From SIG307 sp045596385 (lineage in GTDB: Bacteria > Bacillota > Clostridia > Lachnospirales > Lachnospiraceae), in the NCBI GenBank assembly GCA_045596385.1, contig JAZOCC010000007.1, forward strand, positions 1 to 64,000: DNA of 64,000 nucleotides. Reading direction: 5' to 3'. Below, one piece after another: positions 1 through 7,945 of the stretch (positions within the stretch are counted from its first letter, which is position 1; the number at the start of each line of letters is the position of its first letter). Both the position numbers and the translations under genes were made by a program. The notes under the pieces were generated by a model. It searched no databases. It worked only from the letters and a program-made list of their open reading frames with translations, and was not told the DNA's origin.

Positions 1-57
1 CGGAAAAATTCGCCTGTACTTGACATGCATTGGTATTAGCTGTTATATATAATACGA

Positions 58-89
58 GGGCTGAAAGCTCCCAAGAGAGCCTTCAGCCC
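58..89. terminator. inverted repeat downstream of the AAA ATPase gene
   Basis: Two 13-base arms (58-70 and 77-89) pair with one mismatch around the 6-base loop CCAAGA. It lies just past the end of the minus-strand ATPase gene. Neither side has a clear T-run, so it could be a weak terminator or only an inverted repeat. Nothing else is recognisable in bases 1-125. Confidence 0.4.
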
Positions 90-125
90 AAATCATTATC
101 ATAGAAGATCAGTATTTACAGACTT

Positions 126-1475
126 TTATTCACACACTCTCTTCATCTGTTCCAGTGCCAGTCCAATCAATCGGTCTGTTTTATCTGCCATGAACAGAGG
201 AATGTTTAGTACATCTCCGTCCAGTCTCAGGTTATCAAGGGAGAAGCGGACACGGAGCTTAAGTTTATCAGGGAAGAGTTCCTTGAATTTTTTCAGGCTC
301 TTGCTGGTTGTGTTTGCTTCGGATTTGACTTCCACCGGGATGATGTCGTTTTCGCGCTGAATCAGAAAGTCTACTTCATAAGGAGGATTGTTCTGACCCC
401 AATATCTCGGTAAAACCTCAAATTGGGTAATCAAGGTTTGGAGTACAAAGTTTTCGGTGAGTGCGCCTTTGAATTCGGTGAATAAGCGGTTGCCCTCCCC
501 GAATGCGGTTGGAGCCAATTGGGCTAAGCGGCGGAGCAATCCCACGTCCGCCAGATATATTTTGAATGCGGAAAGGTCGTCGTAAGCGGCAATCGGCAAT
601 CCGGGTGCGGTGCTTCGGAAGATTTTATGGACTAAGCGTGCATCCACCAGCCACTGCAAAGCATCCTCGTACTCACGGGCTCTTGCGCCTTCTTTTACAA
701 CCTTGTAAATGAATTTCTTGTTTTCCCTTGCCAACTGAGATGGAATGGATTTCCAAATCATGGAGATTTTCGGGAATTCGCCGGTGTTGGGATATTTTGC
801 AAAATCACGTTCATAGGCACTGATGATTTCGGACAGGACTTCCTGCATGGCAGAAACATCCCGTGCTTCCGTCCACATCCGAACCGCTTCCGGCATGCCG
901 CCGGTGACATAATACATTTTTAATTTCTCGTAGAGCGGATTGAAAAATGCATCCGGAATCGGCTCCAATGAATTGTGGCTCTCCAAAAATGCCAGCAGGT
1001 TATCGTCGCCGTTCGCCAGTAGGAACTCTTCAAAGGTCATAGGATCAATTTGCATGAAATTGACCTTGCCTACCGGGAAGGAAGAAGGTTTTGCCAAAGC
1101 AATACCTAACAGGGAACCGGCACAGGCAACATGATACTGCGGAGCATTCTCACAAAAATATTTCATGGAGTTGATGACATTCGGACAGTCCTGTACTTCG
1201 TCAAAAATAATCAGGGTCTTTTCCGGTATAATCTTTTGACCACTGGCTAACATTAGGTTTTGTAAAATCCGGTCCACATCCTTGGTGGTTTCAAAGAATT
1301 GTTTGTATTCTATGTTTTCGTCAAAGTTAAAGTAGGCAGTGTTTTCATAAAAGCGTTTTCCGAATTCCTTTAATATCCACGTTTTACCGACCTGACGTAC
1401 ACCTTTTAAAATGAGCGGTTTACGATAGGGAGAATTCTTCCAGTTTAACAGTTTTTTTAAGATAAAGCGTTCCAT
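126..1475 (-). CDS. AAA-family ATPase with C-terminal DUF4143
   Basis: This 449-residue protein has a Walker A motif GVRQVGKT at residues 25-32 and a Walker B segment LIIFDEVQ at 88-95. The C-terminal third carries a VDFLI...IPVEVKSE pattern like the PD-(D/E)xK-type core of DUF4143. The family is widespread in anaerobes and its biological role is not established; defence and mobile-element roles have been suggested. No signal peptide or membrane segment is visible, so it is probably cytoplasmic. The start has a strong AAGGAGGAG site. It is a single-gene unit with its own consensus promoter, and regularly spaced repeats overlap that promoter, which suggests tight, possibly autogenous control. 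Confidence 0.85.
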   Translation of the reverse strand: MERFILKKLLNWKNSPYRKPLILKGVRQVGKTWILKEFGKRFYENTAYFNFDENIEYKQFFETTKDVDRILQNLMLASGQKIIPEKTLIIFDEVQDCPNVINSMKYFCENAPQYHVACAGSLLGIALAKPSSFPVGKVNFMQIDPMTFEEFLLANGDDNLLAFLESHNSLEPIPDAFFNPLYEKLKMYYVTGGMPEAVRMWTEARDVSAMQEVLSEIISAYERDFAKYPNTGEFPKISMIWKSIPSQLARENKKFIYKVVKEGARAREYEDALQWLVDARLVHKIFRSTAPGLPIAAYDDLSAFKIYLADVGLLRRLAQLAPTAFGEGNRLFTEFKGALTENFVLQTLITQFEVLPRYWGQNNPPYEVDFLIQRENDIIPVEVKSEANTTSKSLKKFKELFPDKLKLRVRFSLDNLRLDGDVLNIPLFMADKTDRLIGLALEQMKRVCE

Positions 1476-1487
1476 AAAACTCCTCCT

Positions 1488-1564
1488 TCACACTTTTATA
1501 GGTATATTATTAAGAAAAAATCACATTTTTATTAAGAAATATGTGATTGTAATCACACTTTTAT
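1488..1564 (-). repeat. three phased direct repeats plus palindrome in the ATPase leader
   Basis: On the plus strand TCACACTTTTAT or a one-base variant occurs at 1488-1499, 1521-1532 and 1553-1564. The spacings of 33 and 32 bases are close to three DNA turns. An inverted half-copy makes the perfect palindrome TGTGATT-GT-AATCACA at 1542-1557. On the minus strand the array runs from the -10 box almost to the ribosome site. This looks like an operator. The palindrome resembles a CRP/FNR site, but the regulator is unknown. Confidence 0.55.
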
Positions 1565-1591
1565 TATATAACGAGATTCAGAAAATTACAA
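1563..1591 (-). promoter_or_regulatory. sigma-A promoter for the ATPase gene
   Basis: Reading the minus strand, TTGTAA (1591-1586) is separated by 17 bases from TATAAT (1568-1563). Transcription would start near 1556, inside the palindrome described separately, an arrangement typical of repression. Confidence 0.6.
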
Positions 1592-1662
1592 CCGCTTTTC
1601 AAAAATTTCAAACGGAAGGAAAGTAAAGTTTTATGTGTAGAAATCTGTGGAGGTGTGATATA

Positions 1663-1704
1663 ATGAAATATAAAACAAGAATACTGTACGGGAATAGATA
1701 TTGA
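1663..1704 (+). CDS. possible 13-residue leader peptide or gene remnant
   Basis: GGAGG at 1649-1653 precedes an ATG at 1663 that opens a 13-codon frame (MKYKTRILYGNRY) ending at TGA 1702-1704, 27 bases before the next gene. It may be a translated leader or a decayed gene start. Support is only the ribosome site and the frame. Confidence 0.2.
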   Translation: MKYKTRILYGNRY

Positions 1705-1731
1705 AAACTTCTGATTTGGCGGTGATACAAA

Positions 1732-2331
1732 ATGAAGATTTATTTAGTTGAAAAGGTTTCAAAAACGGAACTGGATGAAGTGAAAAGAATGATTGGTGAG
1801 GCATTTGTTACCAATGAACTTTTCCATGAGTTTGGTGATATAGATTCGAGAAGAGCGCTTGTTTTGAAATATATGGATATCTTTACGGATTATGTGTATG
1901 AGTCAAAGGCACTTTATGTAACAGAGGATCGTAAGGGTGCGATTGGTTATTTACATAGTAAGAAGGCGCCTGTGATTCCGCAACTGAAGATGTTATTTCG
2001 TTTGCTAAAAGCGATTCCGTTTAAGGTGTTAAAAAAGTACATGTCACACATAAAGCAAATAGAAGGTTCAAATAAACTGTATGCATCTAAACCACATATT
2101 GATACGTTGTTTGTTTGTGTTGATGAGAAGTGCCGGGGAAAAGGATATGCACGATATCTTGTGGAATCTGCAATGGAATATGCTAAGGCACAAAAGGTTC
2201 CGTTATTGTTTGATACGGATATGGAACAATATGCGCAGATTTACCGGCATTACGGTTGTGAGCTTTATAATCAGACTACGGCAAGTAACGGGATTACCCG
2301 TTATAACTTGGTTTGGAATGCAAAACATTAG
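1732..2331 (+). CDS. GNAT-family N-acetyltransferase
   Basis: The 199-residue protein has the acetyl-CoA-binding signature CRGKGYARYL in its C-terminal half, followed by a helix and the strand-turn IYRHYGCE typical of GNAT motif B. The substrate cannot be inferred. The ribosome site GGCGGTG is weak, and a short upstream frame may influence translation. The gene opens a series of small single-enzyme genes in the same direction, with A+T-rich composition compared with the thiamine operon further on. Confidence 0.75.
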   Translation: MKIYLVEKVSKTELDEVKRMIGEAFVTNELFHEFGDIDSRRALVLKYMDIFTDYVYESKALYVTEDRKGAIGYLHSKKAPVIPQLKMLFRLLKAIPFKVLKKYMSHIKQIEGSNKLYASKPHIDTLFVCVDEKCRGKGYARYLVESAMEYAKAQKVPLLFDTDMEQYAQIYRHYGCELYNQTTASNGITRYNLVWNAKH

Positions 2332-2378
2332 CGCACTTTGAGTTCCAATAGATAGGAGATGTAAAGGAGAAATCATCC

Positions 2379-3221
2379 ATGAGTACAATTGACCTTCATA
2401 TGCATTCCACATATTCAGATGGGACATACACTCTCTCAGAATTGGTAACATATGCAAAGAAAAAAGGGTTATCAGCGATAGCTATTACAGATCATGACAC
2501 CATAGAAGGTTTGAATGAAGCGAGACGACAGGCTGAACTACAGAATATTCGTTTCATCAATGGTGTAGAGATAAACTCGTTTTATTTTTTGAATGATACT
2601 AGAGTCAATATTCATGTATTAGGATATCTGTTCGACGCAAATAAAATGGAGAATTATATGGAGGAACTGAAGGTATTACGTTACGAACATAACAAAGCGA
2701 TTCTCCATGCACTTCAATCTATCGGTATCGAATTATCGTATGCGGATTTGAATATGGAATCAGATAAAAACATAATAACCAGATTAAACTTTGCAAAAGT
2801 TTTGGTTCAGAAGGGGTATGCGGAAACGGTGAAAGAAGCACTTGCCGTATACCTTCACAAGGGCGGGGCTGCTTTTGTTGAATATAATAATCATCCTTTT
2901 TCAGTGGTAGCACAAAAAATACATGAGGCAGGCGGAATTGTATCGTTGGCTCATCCGGCAGAATATAGATTGAATGATGAAGAAATAGAAAGCTTGGTAA
3001 GTACATTAAAGAGAGAAGGGTTGGATGCAATAGAGTGCATACATCCTTCGCAAGATGCATTTTGTTTTCGTAAATTACAAAATTATGCTAAGCAATACAA
3101 TTTATTTATGACCGGTGGAAGTGATTTTCACGGAAAAAGTGAGGATGGAATTGAGTTGGGAGTAGGTGGTGACAATATGTTGATTCCTGAAAGCTTTCTA
3201 AGAGGGATTTGTGAATGGTAG
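2379..3221 (+). CDS. PHP-domain phosphoesterase
   Basis: The 280-residue protein begins with DLHMHSTYSDGTYTLSEL and continues with ITDHDTIEG, the first two metal-binding motifs of PHP phosphoesterases. Later metal ligands are visible in SLAHPAEY and GGSDFHGK. Relatives include the YciV/RNase AM and nucleoside 3',5'-bisphosphate phosphatase group, which hydrolyse short oligonucleotides or pAp-type nucleotides using a trinuclear metal centre. The length fits that group. A good AAAGGAG site precedes the start. It is cytoplasmic and sits between two GNAT genes with no obvious pathway link. Confidence 0.85.
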   Translation: MSTIDLHMHSTYSDGTYTLSELVTYAKKKGLSAIAITDHDTIEGLNEARRQAELQNIRFINGVEINSFYFLNDTRVNIHVLGYLFDANKMENYMEELKVLRYEHNKAILHALQSIGIELSYADLNMESDKNIITRLNFAKVLVQKGYAETVKEALAVYLHKGGAAFVEYNNHPFSVVAQKIHEAGGIVSLAHPAEYRLNDEEIESLVSTLKREGLDAIECIHPSQDAFCFRKLQNYAKQYNLFMTGGSDFHGKSEDGIELGVGGDNMLIPESFLRGICEW

Positions 3222-3279
3222 AGTGCGCAGAGTGTGACTGAATTTTGAGTTCCAATTTATTCGGAAGGGAGCATACGAA

Positions 3280-3669
3280 ATGTTATATAAATACAACGAA
3301 ACTATACCGGCAAAAGCTTTATCGGATTTGCGTGAATCTGTAGGTTGGAACAGAATGGAAAAGGAATATGAGAATCCGTTAATGACATCCTATTATCATA
3401 TTGCCGCTTATGAAAAAGATAAACTGATTGGATATATTGATTGTGTGTCAAACGGTGTGACAGATGCTTACATTCAGGATCTGATGGTTCATCCGGAGTA
3501 TCAGGGGAAAGGGGTAGGCACCGAATTGATGAATCAGATGATTACATATCTGAAAGAAAAACGAATTTATATGATTTCTGTTGTTTATGAAGAAAGTTTA
3601 AAGCCGTTTTATGAGAAGTTTGGGTTCTATCAGATGCTTTGCGGACAGATGGAGACCTTTCGGAGTTAG
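3280..3669 (+). CDS. small GNAT-family N-acetyltransferase
   Basis: At 129 residues this is a minimal GNAT domain. The segment LMVHPEYQGKGVGTELMNQM carries the Q-G-K-G-V-G acetyl-CoA loop, and PFYEKFGFY is the usual C-terminal motif. GAAGGGA precedes the start. The substrate is unknown. Bases just before it share TTGAGTTCCAAT with the leader of the PHP gene, which hints at duplicated leader sequence. Confidence 0.8.
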   Translation: MLYKYNETIPAKALSDLRESVGWNRMEKEYENPLMTSYYHIAAYEKDKLIGYIDCVSNGVTDAYIQDLMVHPEYQGKGVGTELMNQMITYLKEKRIYMISVVYEESLKPFYEKFGFYQMLCGQMETFRS

Positions 3670-3698
3670 TTTGATGAGGATGGTCTTATGAGGAGGTT

Positions 3699-4145
3699 AT
3701 GATGCACAAAGTTTTTGGAGTGAAAGAAAAAGCGGAATATACAGACCGGGAAGGGGCGTATTTGATTCCTTTCCGTGGAAACATGGTCGGTGTGATTCAA
3801 ACGTCGAAGGGCTATTTTCTCTTGGGCGGAGGAGTAGAAGCAGGGGAGAGTCATTCGGCATGTATTGAACGAGAGTGTATGGAAGAAGCCGGGTACTTGT
3901 CTCTTGTGAAGGATAAAGTGTGTTCTGCGGAAGCTTATACGACCCATCCGACCATTCCGCATTTTCATCCGATTCAGACTTATTATTGCGGAGAGTTGCT
4001 GGAGAAAGTGGCAGAACCCACAGAAGAGGACCATAGGCTCTGCTGGATAGAATATGACCGGTTAAAAGGAAGATTGTTTGTTGAAATGCAGAATTGGGCG
4101 TTAGAGCAGGCAGCAGCGCTTGTGCAGAGTAAACTTGAAAAATAA
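3699..4145 (+). CDS. Nudix hydrolase
   Basis: This 148-residue Nudix protein shows the signature G-G-G-V-E-A-G-E-S then RECMEEAG, that is GX5EX7REUXEEXGU with its metal-binding glutamates. Such enzymes cleave nucleoside diphosphates linked to another moiety; the exact substrate is not readable. Two ATGs stand in tandem (3699 and 3702). AGGAGG at 3691-3696 leaves 2 bases before the first and 5 before the second, so the second may be the real start. Confidence 0.8.
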   Translation: MMHKVFGVKEKAEYTDREGAYLIPFRGNMVGVIQTSKGYFLLGGGVEAGESHSACIERECMEEAGYLSLVKDKVCSAEAYTTHPTIPHFHPIQTYYCGELLEKVAEPTEEDHRLCWIEYDRLKGRLFVEMQNWALEQAAALVQSKLEK

Positions 4146-4295
4146 CTGTAAGCTTTGAATTTATTAAGGAGGATAAAACAGTGAACGAAGAATGCTGAAT
4201 ATCCGCGACATAAATAAATCAATTTGTTGAGAACAGAGAACTTGAGCTATCGTAATGATTTTATCATTGAATTATTAGAAGGAGGGTGACGATAT

Positions 4296-4802
4296 ATGGC
4301 AGAGCAGTTTTTGACATTGATGGCAGATCTGGATGAAGAATCACAGGCAATCATGGGGGAATGGTATGAACAATTAAAGAAATCAGGATTTATCGGTACG
4401 CAAACTCCGGGACTACCTTTTCACATTAGTCTGGCGACTTTTTCTCTTGATAAGGAGCAGGAAGTGATTGAGGATATGAAGCGGCTTGCGAAAGAGTTCT
4501 CCCCTATATCGGTTCATATTAGTCACATAGGAATGTTTGCGGGAGGTAAGGTCCTTTTTGGTGCTCCTGACATGAATCCTCCGAAACTTTTTTCGCTTCG
4601 TGAAGCAATCAGTGTAGAAACGAATGAAAAATTTCCGTGGACACCTCATGCAACGATAATGATTGATGAATCTGAAACGATATGTAGGGCACTTCCGATT
4701 TTATTAGAATCCTTCCATCCGTTTTTAGGGAGAATTACCAGACTGCATTTATGTGCTTTTTGGCCTACAAGAGAAATTATGTCAGTTGACTTGTGTGAAT
4801 AA
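4296..4802 (+). CDS. 2H phosphoesterase / 2'-5' RNA ligase-like protein
   Basis: The 168-residue protein has the two H-x-S/T motifs that define the 2H phosphoesterase fold, HISLATF in the first half and HATIMID in the second. Family members act on 2',3'-cyclic or 2'-5' phosphodiester bonds of RNA or nucleotides. A strong AAGGAGGGTGA site precedes the ATG. The 150 bases before it hold only a GTG-initiated four-codon frame behind AAGGAGG, probably a gene remnant. Confidence 0.7.
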   Translation: MAEQFLTLMADLDEESQAIMGEWYEQLKKSGFIGTQTPGLPFHISLATFSLDKEQEVIEDMKRLAKEFSPISVHISHIGMFAGGKVLFGAPDMNPPKLFSLREAISVETNEKFPWTPHATIMIDESETICRALPILLESFHPFLGRITRLHLCAFWPTREIMSVDLCE

Positions 4803-4836
4803 AATCGGTTATGATGAGGAATTTGAGGTGAACGAA

Positions 4837-4878
4837 ATGTTATACAGACTTCCGGAAATGAAGGATAAAAGCATCTAG
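4837..4878 (+). pseudogene. truncated N-terminus of an acetyltransferase-like gene
   Basis: An ATG at 4837 opens MLYRLPEMKDKSI and stops at TAG 4876-4878. The peptide resembles the N-terminal strand and helix of GNAT proteins, whose following domain is absent. I read it as the remnant of a deleted gene, but it could be chance or a leader peptide. Confidence 0.25.
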
Positions 4879-4896
4879 AAGAGAAAGGGAAAAACT

Positions 4897-5382
4897 ATGA
4901 TTCACGTAAATGTAAGAGGGTTAATTATTCGGGAATCGGAAAACGGAAAGCAACTGATTATCCAGTTACGAAAAAGAGCCGGAGAAGCGGAAAGTTACGA
5001 ACTCCCGGGCGGCAGAATCAACGAGTACGAGAAAATGGTTGACGGCTTGCGAAGAGAAATTATGGAAGAAACCGGTTTGACAGTGGAAATGATTCATGGC
5101 GAGCAGGATTCCGTTATTACAACGGGCAGAAGTTTTTCTATGGAGTGTATCAAACCCTATGCTTCCTATCAGACCATAGAAGGACCTGTAGATTCTTTTG
5201 GCGTTTACTTCCTTTGTGAAGCGGAAGGAGAACCCCAAAGGGAAGGCGACGACAGCGCGGATGTACATTGGGCTGGTTTAGATGAAGTTCAAAAGCTGGT
5301 TGACGAAAAACGGTTTTCGGAAATCGATTTACCGGCAGTGCTGATGTTTTTGCGGGAGGAAAACAAAGAGGTAAGGAGATAA
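4897..5382 (+). CDS. Nudix hydrolase
   Basis: The 161-residue protein has the Nudix box as GGRINEYE...REIMEETGL, preceded by ELP as usual. It differs in sequence from the Nudix gene at 3.7 kb, so this is not a recent duplication. The substrate is unknown. It lies 4 bases before a HAD-phosphatase gene and the two are probably co-translated, which suggests nucleotide or sugar-phosphate housecleaning. Confidence 0.8.
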   Translation: MIHVNVRGLIIRESENGKQLIIQLRKRAGEAESYELPGGRINEYEKMVDGLRREIMEETGLTVEMIHGEQDSVITTGRSFSMECIKPYASYQTIEGPVDSFGVYFLCEAEGEPQREGDDSADVHWAGLDEVQKLVDEKRFSEIDLPAVLMFLREENKEVRR

Positions 5383-5386
5383 GGCG

Positions 5387-6082
5387 ATGGGACAGATTGC
5401 AAATCAAATGAGAAAAGCGATTTTCTGGGATTGTGACGGTACCTTAGTGCATGATAATGAGTCTTTTAAGTGTTCCCTGTTGAGAGCTTTGGACGAATTC
5501 GGCTATTCGATTTCGGAGGAAGCGGTAAAGAGCTTTTTAAAGGGAGCTTGCTCTTGGAATAAGCCGAAGGAGGACCATGGGGATGCTAACGGAGAAGAAT
5601 GGTGGGAACGACTGCTTGGAGGAATGCGTGTATTTTGTGAAGAACAGGGCGTGAGTCCGGCGGATGCGGTAGCTGTATGTAATGCGTTCCGAAAGAATGT
5701 GGTAAGTTATGAGTATGAGGCCTATCCGGATACAAAGAAGGTGCTACGACAGTTCAGTGAAAAGGGTTATAAGCATTATATTATTTCCAATAATTTCCCG
5801 GAGCTTCGGGAGGTATTTGTCCGTCTCGGATTGGATGAGGAGATAGCGGGGTATTTTATTTCCGCCAGTGTGGGATATGATAAGCCCCGGAAAGAAATGT
5901 TTGAATACGCGATAGACAAAGCAGGAAATCCGGAAGTATGCTATATGATCGGGGATAATCCGGTGGCAGATTATGAAGGGAGCTTAAATGCCGGAATGAA
6001 GCCGGTGCTTGTACATAAGAGGGTAGAAGGCAAAGTATGCTGTGAACAGCTGACAGATTTGTTTGATATCATTACAGAATGA
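5387..6082 (+). CDS. HAD-superfamily phosphatase
   Basis: This 231-residue protein carries HAD motif I (FWDCDGTLV, nucleophile Asp), motif II around YIISNN, a lysine in YDKPRKEMF and motif IV in MIGDNPVADYEG. The helical cap between motifs I and II makes it a class C1 phosphatase of the phosphoglycolate-phosphatase/beta-phosphoglucomutase type. The start follows TAAGGAGATAAGGCG, with only 4 bases after the Nudix stop, so the two form a small operon. Confidence 0.85.
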   Translation: MGQIANQMRKAIFWDCDGTLVHDNESFKCSLLRALDEFGYSISEEAVKSFLKGACSWNKPKEDHGDANGEEWWERLLGGMRVFCEEQGVSPADAVAVCNAFRKNVVSYEYEAYPDTKKVLRQFSEKGYKHYIISNNFPELREVFVRLGLDEEIAGYFISASVGYDKPRKEMFEYAIDKAGNPEVCYMIGDNPVADYEGSLNAGMKPVLVHKRVEGKVCCEQLTDLFDIITE

Positions 6083-6116
6083 TTGTGGCTAAGTTCTTAG
6101 TTGAGAGGTAGTTATA

Positions 6117-6219
6117 TTTAGGGAACTTTTGGATGTATAAATGTATTGAAAAGTTCCCTAAAATTTTCTTGCTAATTAGGGAACTTTTGTATATAATATA
6201 TTATATAAAAGTTCCCTAA
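6117..6219 (+). repeat. two nested-promoter palindromes upstream of the Fic-like gene
   Basis: TTTAGGGAACTTTT (6117-6130) pairs with AAAAGTTCCCTAAA (6149-6162). The motif recurs as TTAGGGAACTTTT (6176-6188) with AAAAGTTCCCTAA (6207-6219). Both pairs have an 18-base spacer. The second pair brackets the -10 box, so the array looks like a two-site operator; as RNA each pair would also form a hairpin. Confidence 0.6.
6169..6197 (+). promoter_or_regulatory. sigma-A promoter of the Fic-like gene
   Basis: TTGCTA (6169-6174) is followed after 17 bases by TATAAT (6192-6197). The left arm of the second palindrome lies in the spacer and the right arm just downstream of the start site, as expected for repression. 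Confidence 0.6.
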
Positions 6220-6238
6220 AAGAAAGAGGTGTCGCAGA

Positions 6239-7177
6239 ATGAGTGCAAATTATACGGAAATTCAGGAGTTGTTACAGCAGAGAGCGGATATACAAGCCAG
6301 ACTTAATCTAATGCCTTATGACGGGAATCCTGAGATTAAAGAAGTAGGTGGCATGAAATATTTATATATTCGTAAAAGGGTAGCCGGCAAATTGACCTCG
6401 ACTTATGTGGATGTATATTCGGATGAGTTGTATCAGTTATTGCTGCGTAATGCCAGGGAACAAAAAGACTTAAATAAAGTCATCCGTAAAATCAACAAAG
6501 AACTGATCAGCCGTGGGTATGAAGACAGAGAACTTTCTGCCAGAGTACTGCAGAATTTGGATTTTGCCAGAGCAAATATGAAGGCAAACATTTATGATCA
6601 GGCAGTATTGGAAGGTGTAGCGACATCCTTTCCGCAGACAGAGGATATCATTGAGAACGGGAAGGTAAACGGTGTATCTGCAACAGACGTACAGAAGATT
6701 CTGAATTTAAAGCATGCATGGGAATTCATTTTGGATAGAGATGTCATTCAAAGTGAAAGTAACTATCATATGCTTTGTCATATTGCAAAGTTGGTAAATG
6801 AAGGTTTTTTTTATGATGGCGGCCGTATCCGGGGGATTCCGGTACAAATCGGCGGAACAAGCTATGTACCACCGCTTCCGATAGAGTCAGTGGTAATTGA
6901 GCAAATCAACGAGATTGCAGGGCAGGAAAAAGAGCCGATTGATATCGCGATTGAGTTATGTATGTATTGCATGAAAACGCAGGTGTTTAAGGATGGAAAT
7001 AAAAGAGCGTCTGTTATCTTTGCAAATCACTACCTGATAGCGCACGGAAGCGGATTTTTAGTAATCCCGGAAAAGGAAGTACCGGAATTTAAAAAGTTGT
7101 TAGTGGAGTATTACGAGGGGGCTTCTTTAGAGATTATCGGTACATTCCTGCGTGAGAAATGTTGGAAGAATTTTTAA
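6239..7177 (+). CDS. Fic-domain protein with altered catalytic motif
   Basis: The 312-residue protein has a Fic core in its C-terminal half. Active Fic enzymes carry HxFx(D/E)GNxRxxR; here the segment is Q248-V-F-K-D-G-N-K-R256, so the catalytic His is Gln and the last Arg is Val. The nucleotide-binding D-G-N is kept. AMP transfer in the usual way is therefore doubtful. Residues 1-110 form a charged, helix-rich region with no domain I recognise (KYLYIRKRV, KVIRKINKEL). No antitoxin-like gene is adjacent. The promoter carries a striking double operator. It may be a diverged Fic with another chemistry or a regulatory role; only the fold assignment is firm. Confidence 0.7.
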   Translation: MSANYTEIQELLQQRADIQARLNLMPYDGNPEIKEVGGMKYLYIRKRVAGKLTSTYVDVYSDELYQLLLRNAREQKDLNKVIRKINKELISRGYEDRELSARVLQNLDFARANMKANIYDQAVLEGVATSFPQTEDIIENGKVNGVSATDVQKILNLKHAWEFILDRDVIQSESNYHMLCHIAKLVNEGFFYDGGRIRGIPVQIGGTSYVPPLPIESVVIEQINEIAGQEKEPIDIAIELCMYCMKTQVFKDGNKRASVIFANHYLIAHGSGFLVIPEKEVPEFKKLLVEYYEGASLEIIGTFLREKCWKNF

Positions 7178-7441
7178 AAGAATAATTCCTTAGTGCAACA
7201 TTCCATTGCTTGATTTTGGGACTGTAAAAGCGTATATTTGTATATAAGAGGTCCGGTCAACCGATGGTTGGGTGAAAAAACAACCGATAGGGGAGAAAAA
7301 AGGCCGATTATCAACCGTTGTTCCATGTTTTTTAGGAGTATTGCATGGTAAGATGTGGACAAGAGCAGAGGGAACAGATTGAAAAAGCTCTTGTGGCCAC
7401 GTAACGAAAAACAGGAATAATGTTAAAGGAGGATTTAATTT

Positions 7442-7942
7442 ATGGAAATGACAATCGGAAAAAGAATTGCAGCTCTTAGAAAAGAGAAGGGGATGACGCA
7501 GGAAGAATTATCTCAGAAGATGGAGGTAAGTGCACAGGCAGTAAGCAAATGGGAGAATGACCAGACCTGCCCGGATATTACTTCTCTTCCGAAGCTGGCA
7601 AAGATATTAGGGGTAACGGTAGATGAACTGTTATCCGGCAAAGAAGAAACCGAACCGGTTGCAAGGGTTCTTGCTCCGGAAGAGCGCAAGGATATTAAGG
7701 AGATGATGCTTCGTCTTGTAGTTGAAAGTTGTAATGGTGACCATGTCAGGATGAATATTCCCATGGCGCTGGTGCTGGTTGCAGTGGAAATGGGCATGGA
7801 TCTTCCGCAGGTTTCCGGAAACTCTGCATTGAAGAACATTGATTTGGAACAGATTGTGAATATGGTACATCATGGCGTTATGGGAAATCTTATGGAAGTG
7901 GAATCCGGTGAAGGTGATACCGTACGCATCTTTGTGGAGTAG
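7442..7942 (+). CDS. XRE-family regulator with a C-terminal SHOCT/YvlB-like domain
   Basis: Residues 5-60 form a Cro/CI-type helix-turn-helix (IAALRKEKGMTQEELSQKM, then VSAQAVSKWE). The last 70 residues contain VRMNIPMALV and end LMEVESGEGDTVRIFVE, which resembles the I-P-L-x-L-V module of YvlB/LiaX-like proteins. The same module appears in the next gene. AAAGGAGG precedes the start. The 264 bases upstream hold several CAACCGAT-like repeats in both orientations (near 7258, 7281 and 7312), possibly its operator. Repression of its own two-gene unit is a reasonable guess. Confidence 0.75.
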   Translation: MEMTIGKRIAALRKEKGMTQEELSQKMEVSAQAVSKWENDQTCPDITSLPKLAKILGVTVDELLSGKEETEPVARVLAPEERKDIKEMMLRLVVESCNGDHVRMNIPMALVLVAVEMGMDLPQVSGNSALKNIDLEQIVNMVHHGVMGNLMEVESGEGDTVRIFVE

Positions 7943-7945
7943 CTT

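Noticed and set aside
1542..1557. TGTGATT-GT-AATCACA as a true CRP site
   Set aside because: The match to the enterobacterial CRP consensus is good, but this looks like a clostridial genome where such control is unusual. The half-sites are also part of a separate repeat array, so I keep it only as an operator of unknown regulator.
6239..7177. A Fic-type toxin-antitoxin pair
   Set aside because: Neither neighbour looks like a FicA or Phd antitoxin, the inhibitory-helix motif is not clear in the protein, and the catalytic His is missing.
7178..7441. Possible small gene or structured RNA ahead of the XRE gene
   Set aside because: Only scattered CAACCG-like repeats and no supported frame, promoter or stable hairpin.
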